From the NCBI RefSeq assembly GCF_035046505.1, contig NC_089822.1:103176659-103240658 (forward strand): DNA of 64,000 nucleotides, written 5' to 3'. Source of the stretch: Tiliqua scincoides (taxonomy: Eukaryota > Chordata > Lepidosauria > Squamata > Scincidae). Under the pieces are notes generated by a model, which saw only the letters and a list, made by a program, of their open reading frames with translations, made no database searches and had not been told where the DNA came from. Positions 26,301-32,300 of the stretch are shown in pieces. The position numbers and the translations under genes were made by a program. Each line of letters begins with the position of its first letter. Within the stretch, counting starts at the first letter, position 1.

Positions 26301-29300
26301 TGACACATAAATGAATGTGGGCCAGATGATACCATCCACCAGCTCTGCTCCCCCCCCACAATTAATACAAAGAGTGTGCATTTCTTGTCCCAGAGCACTG
26401 CTCCACTCTGCACGTACGCATGAAAGATATCAGTTCACCTCATATCACATAGGCAAATCCTAAAGTAGTAGTTACACACCACATGAATAGGTGTGGTTCA
26501 GACAGTCTGTTCCCTATGTGAGTATGGCTTATGGGGGGGGGGGGAGCGCAGAGAACACGTGTGCCCTGCTATTGTGTGGCATATGGGGCTGGTGGATGGT
26601 ATTCTCCAAACCAATCCTCTGTGTCACAAAAATGAGCATGAAAAGTGTTTGGAACACAATGTGCTAATGGTCAGCATTAACACTGGCCAACACACATTTG
26701 CTGTCTTTAAGAGACCTGCGTCGTGGTGCCCTTCCTTGCGTCTGGCATTCTGACATAACCTATTTCTAAAATCAGGAGGTTCCACATACACATTATGACT
26801 TGTAATCCATGATGGATTTTTTTTTTTTCCTGGGAGGTCTTCAGTGGGGTTCAGCCATGGATTCTGAATCCACAGATATCGAGAGCCTACTGTATTGTTA
26901 GGTGATTTGGGTCCATTACAATGCAAGCTTATACATGTCTACTCACAAGTAAACCCATTGAGTTCAGTGTGGCTTCTTTCAGGCGTGTGTACAGGATCAC
27001 AGTCTTTGTGAGTTTAAAAGTGGAATATTTTACTCAAGCTGTTGCAAAATTAGAGTAACTGTGCTTAATCGAGATTGATTATGTTTAACAGTCACCAGAA
27101 TGAAGTAAAAGACAAAATTTTGATGCTTTGGCTAATACAGTCTAATTTGACTGACAATATAATACTATCTCCTGACACAAACTGCCCTCTAAGTGTTGCT
27201 GCAAAGCTAAAATACTGTTCTGAGCACCTTGGAAGAAGACTGGAATATGGATGTAAGAAATATAATATTATGTATAACCTCAATGCCCTCTCATAGCCTA
27301 CTTATTTTCTCTGGTTCTCTTCCTCGCAGTGGCAGATACACGGATGTCAGATGAGATAGTTCATAATCTAGATGGTTGTGAGATCTCTCTGATTGGAGAA
27401 GACTTGGACCTGGAGAGGGAGTACCTGCTCTTGGATGGAGCCTCCCTGCAGCAGCGGGGCCTGGAGCTCATCAACACATCTGCCTACCTCACCGTCACAG
27501 GTGTGCACTTTCTGAGCAGCTCTTTCCTTCCTGGCATCATTCATCTTCCTTCCATTCCAACCAAGAGGTGCTTAAAAACTATTGGTACTATCAAGTCCTG
27601 CTTACTTCACTGAAGGCTTTCATTTCCTCACAGTCATATTGAGGTAGTGTCAAAGGCTCCCATAGTTCTCCGCTCATAATTTTTGTTCCGCTAGCTCAAC
27701 CATTTTCAACTAGTGTGCCATGAATGGTCCACAGGTGTACTGCAGGCGTTTGGGAGGAGGGTCATTTATTAATAGGGCCATTGGGGGATGTGAACCCCAC
27801 CAACAGCATGGTGCACCTTGTCAGTGGTCAAAAAAACTGATGGTGTGCCTTGACAATTTTAGTACCTTGTCAGTGTGCTGTCAGATGAAAAAGGTTGGAG
27901 ATTACTGCTCTAGCTTCACTTCCTGAAGAGTTCCCAGTGTTCAAAGATTCCCGTCCCTTGTTCATCGCTGCCCTTTATGCCTGCATCTCCCCCATCACAT
28001 GTTCTCTGGGCATCTCTCAACCTTCCTTCCTTGATCCCATCGAAATTTAGATTGTAAATGCTTCTGGGCATGGAATCATTTTTTGCATGTGACTTTGTAA
28101 AGCACCACGTACCTGACATAAGAACAGCCCCACTGGATCAGGCCATAGGCCCATCTAGTCCAGCTTCCTGTATCTCACAGCAGCCCACCAAATGCCCCAG
28201 GGAGCACACCAGATAACAAGATACCTCATCCTGGTGCTCTCCCTTGCATCTGGCATTCTGACATAACCCATTTCTAAAATCAGGAGGTTGCGCATACACA
28301 TCATGGCTTGTACCCCTTAATGGATTTTTCCTCCAGAAACTTGTCCAATCCCCTTTTAAAGGTGTCCAGGCTAGACACCATCACCACATCCTGTGGCAAG
28401 GAGTTCCACAGACCAACCACACGCTGAGTAAAGAAATATTTTCTTTTGTCTGTTCTAACTCTCCCAACACTCAATTTGAGTGGATGTCCCCTGGTTCTGG
28501 TGTTATGTGAGAGTGTAAAGAGCATCTCCCTATCCACTCTGTCCATCCCCTGCATAATTTTGTATGTCTCAATCATGTCCCTCAGGCGTCTCTTTTCAAG
28601 GCTGAAGAGGCCCAAACGCCGTAGCCTTTCCTCATAAGGAAGGTGCCCCAGCCCTGTAATCATCTTAGTCGCTCTCTTTTGCACCTTTTCCATTTCCACT
28701 ATGTCTTTTTTGAGATGTGGTGACCGGAACTGGACACAATACTCCAGGTGTGGCCTTACCATAGATTTGTACAACGGCATTATAATATTAGCCATTTTGT
28801 TCTCAATACCCTTCCGAATGATCCCAAGCATAGAATTGGCCTTCTTCACTGCGGCCGCACATTGGGTCGACACTTTCATCGACCTGTCCACCACCACCCC
28901 AAGATCTCTCTCCTGATCTGTCACAGACAGCTCACAACCCATCAGCCTATATCTAAAGTTTTGATTTTTTTGCCCCAATGTGCATGACTTTACACTTATT
29001 GACATTGAAGCGCATCTGCCATTTTACTGCCCATTCTGCCAGTCTGGAGAGATCCTTCTGGAGCTCCTCACAATCACTTCTGGTCTTCACCACTCAGAAA
29101 AGTTTGGTGTCGTCTGCAAACTTTCAACCTCACTGCTCACCCATGTCTCCAGGTCATTTATGAAGAGGTTGAAAAGCACCGGTCCCAGGACAGATCCTTG
29201 TAGCACACCGCTTTTCACCTCTCTCCATTGTGAAAATTGCCCATTGACACCCACTCTCTGCTTCCTGGCCTCCAACCAGTTCTCAATCCACGAGAGGACC

Positions 29301-32300
29301 TGTCCTCTAATTCCCTGACTGTGGAGTTTTTTCAGTAGCCTTTGGTGAGGGACCGTGTCAAACGCCTTCTGAAAGTCCAGATAGATAATGTCCACGGGTT
29401 CTCCCACATCCACATGCCTGTTGACCTTTTCAAAGAATTCTATAAGGTTCGTGAGGCAAGACTTACCCTTACAGAAGCCATGCTGATTCTCCCTCAGCAA
29501 GGCCTGTTCGTCTATGTGTTTTGAGATCCTATCTTTGATGAGGCATTCCACCATCTTACCCGGTATGGATGTTAGGCTGACCGGCCTATAGTTTCCCGGG
29601 TCCCCCCTCTTTCCCTTTTTAAAGATAGGCGTGACATTTGCTATCCTCCAATCTTCTGGTACCGTGGCCGTTTTGTGGGACAAGTTGCATACCTTAGTCA
29701 AGAGATCTGCAACTTCATTCTTCAATTCCTTAATAACTCTTGGGTGGATGCCATCAGGGCCCCGTGACTTATTGATCTTTAATTTATCAATGAGGTCTGA
29801 AACATCTTCTCTTTTAACCTCTATCTGACTTAACTCCTCGGTCAGGAGGGGCCGTTTGGGCAGTAGTATCTGCCTGAGGTCTTCTGCCGTGAAGACAGAT
29901 GCAAAGAACTCATTTAATTTCTCTGCCATCTCTAAGTCTCCTTTTATCTCCCCTTTCCCTCCCTCACCATCCAGAGGGCCAACCGCTTCTCTGGCGGGTT
30001 TTCCTGCTTCTAACATATTTGAAGAAGCTTTTATTATTCCCCTTAATGTTGCTGGCCATGCGTTCCTCATAGTCTCGCTTGGCCTCCGGTATCACCTTCT
30101 TACATTTCTTTTGCCACAATTTATGTTCCTTTTTATTCTCCTCATTAGGGCAAGACTTCCATTTACGGAAGGAAGCTTCCTTGCCCTTCACAGCCTCTCT
30201 AACTTGGCTGGTTAGCCATGCGGGCACTCTCCTGGATTTAGTGGATCCCTTCTTTCTTTGCAGTATACACCTCTGCTGGGCCTCTATTACTGTTGTTTTA
30301 AGCAGCCTCCATGCACTCTGGAGAGATTGGACTCTTTTTACCTTCCCTTTTAACCTCCTTTTAACCAGCCTCCTCATTTGAGGGAAGTCCGCCTGTCGGA
30401 AGTCAAGGGTTTTTGTTAGAGATTTGCCTGGTATTCTTCCCCCAACATGCAAGTCAAAACGGATAGAAGCATGATCACTGTTCCCCGACGCTTAATTATG
30501 GCATTTATGAATATTAATAAGTCATGTTAATATTATGTTAATATTATTGTTAAATGCATAACAATGCTGCAGCAGCTGCAGCAGCAGTGAGAACAATCAT
30601 AATCAGATGTGTCCTTTTAGCACATTCAGTTGCTTGTCTGTGAGGCATGCTGCTTCTTTGCTAGTTGTCATGTCACGTAAGGAAAATGGATGGCCAGCTG
30701 CCCCGAGTATAGAAACACACGGAATGGGGAGTGGGCAATTTGGAGAAGCTGCAGAGCTTTTGTGCTTTTTACTTCTCCCACCAGTTTTTCCACGTCCACT
30801 CCCCCACCCCAAGCTATTTCCAATCATGGGATTCCAGATGCTTGTTTGTGAACTTAATGCGTATATGGAACCTGCAGGGACAAAAGTAGGTGATGGGGGG
30901 GGGGGGTGGATTGAAAAATGAATGAGAAGGGCAGGAGTAAACACCCCTTCCCTCTTCTCTACTCTGTATGGTGCCATCTCCAGAAATTGGCCACTGGGCC
31001 TTTGTTCCATGATTTTGCATGTAAACTATAGGTAGCCCCTCAATTTGTCTCCCAATATCCAGATGTGGGTCAACCAACCTGCCACTTTTTGTTCCTAGCC
31101 TTGATGTTTTCTTTTGAACGGCAGGTGTGGAGAGCATCGCTGTCTATGAGGAAATCCTTCGCCAGGTCTCCTATTGCATCCGCCATGGCGCTGCCCTTTA
31201 TGAGAGGAAATTTCGCCTTTCTTGCACTGAGATGAATGGGCGGTACTCCAGCAATGAATTTACTGTGGAGGTACACCTGTCAGAGCAGAGAGTGTGACAT
31301 TCACATTTAGTGTGAAAAGCTGAGGAAAATGGGCCAGGTGGAAATCCAGCGGTCTGAGCTCAACACGCATATTCCTCTTCCAGGTGAACGTCCTGCATAA
31401 CATGAACCGAGCCGCGCATCCCAACCATATTATGAGTTCCCAGCAGTTCATGCATCGAGGCCATCACCTGCCGCCTGAACTCTCTGGGCACAGCCTGGCA
31501 AACGTCCACCGTAACTACAGTATGTACTGATGGAAATGCTATGCTCAGATTATGAAAGGGTCATGAGGGAAGAGGGTAAGGTAGCATAAGGCCGAGAGAA
31601 GTAGCTTGAGGGGAACCACGAATGGATCTCCTGACTCATTTTTCTTTACTTTGAAACAGCCATGGGCATGGGGACTGCCGATTTGATTGTGGAAGCAGAA
31701 CGGGGGGGGGGGGGGAGAGGAGGGGTGTTTAACCCTTCCCTTGCTGGGCCTGCACCATTTTCCCAATTCAAATTGTGATTCTGGAAGCTGCCATTAGTCC
31801 CTCTGGGGGGAAAAGTACAGGCACTATATATATTGTGTGTGTCCCCCCAGTGGGTCTAACAGCACTTTGGGGAGAGTTGATCTGGTTCAGGGAAGTGGCA
31901 CGGGGAAAGAATTAAATGGCCTTCCCCCAGTGCTGCTTCCCCAGTTTAGCAGCTCCCCAAGGGCTGCTTGGAAATAAAGGAAGCTCTGTTGGGTGTTCCA
32001 ATCACAGGAGGTGCACTCTCTCTCCCCCCTCCCCCCACATTTACTTTAGGCAGCAGCTGAAAATTTATTTGTTGTCGGAAAGCCTTTCCTGAATATGTTT
32101 GATTACATTAATTGTTGTGGGTGTTTTGCTCCTTGGCGTCCCTGCCGCTTTCTGTCTGTGTTGTCTTTTATTGTTTAATTTTATTTTTTCAATTGTATTT
32201 GTAATTGTTGTGTTAGTGGCTTTGGGTCTCTTGAGAAACTTTAAATTTTTAAACATAAAATAAATGTTCAGGAATGAGCTCGGGGGGGGGGGAATATTTC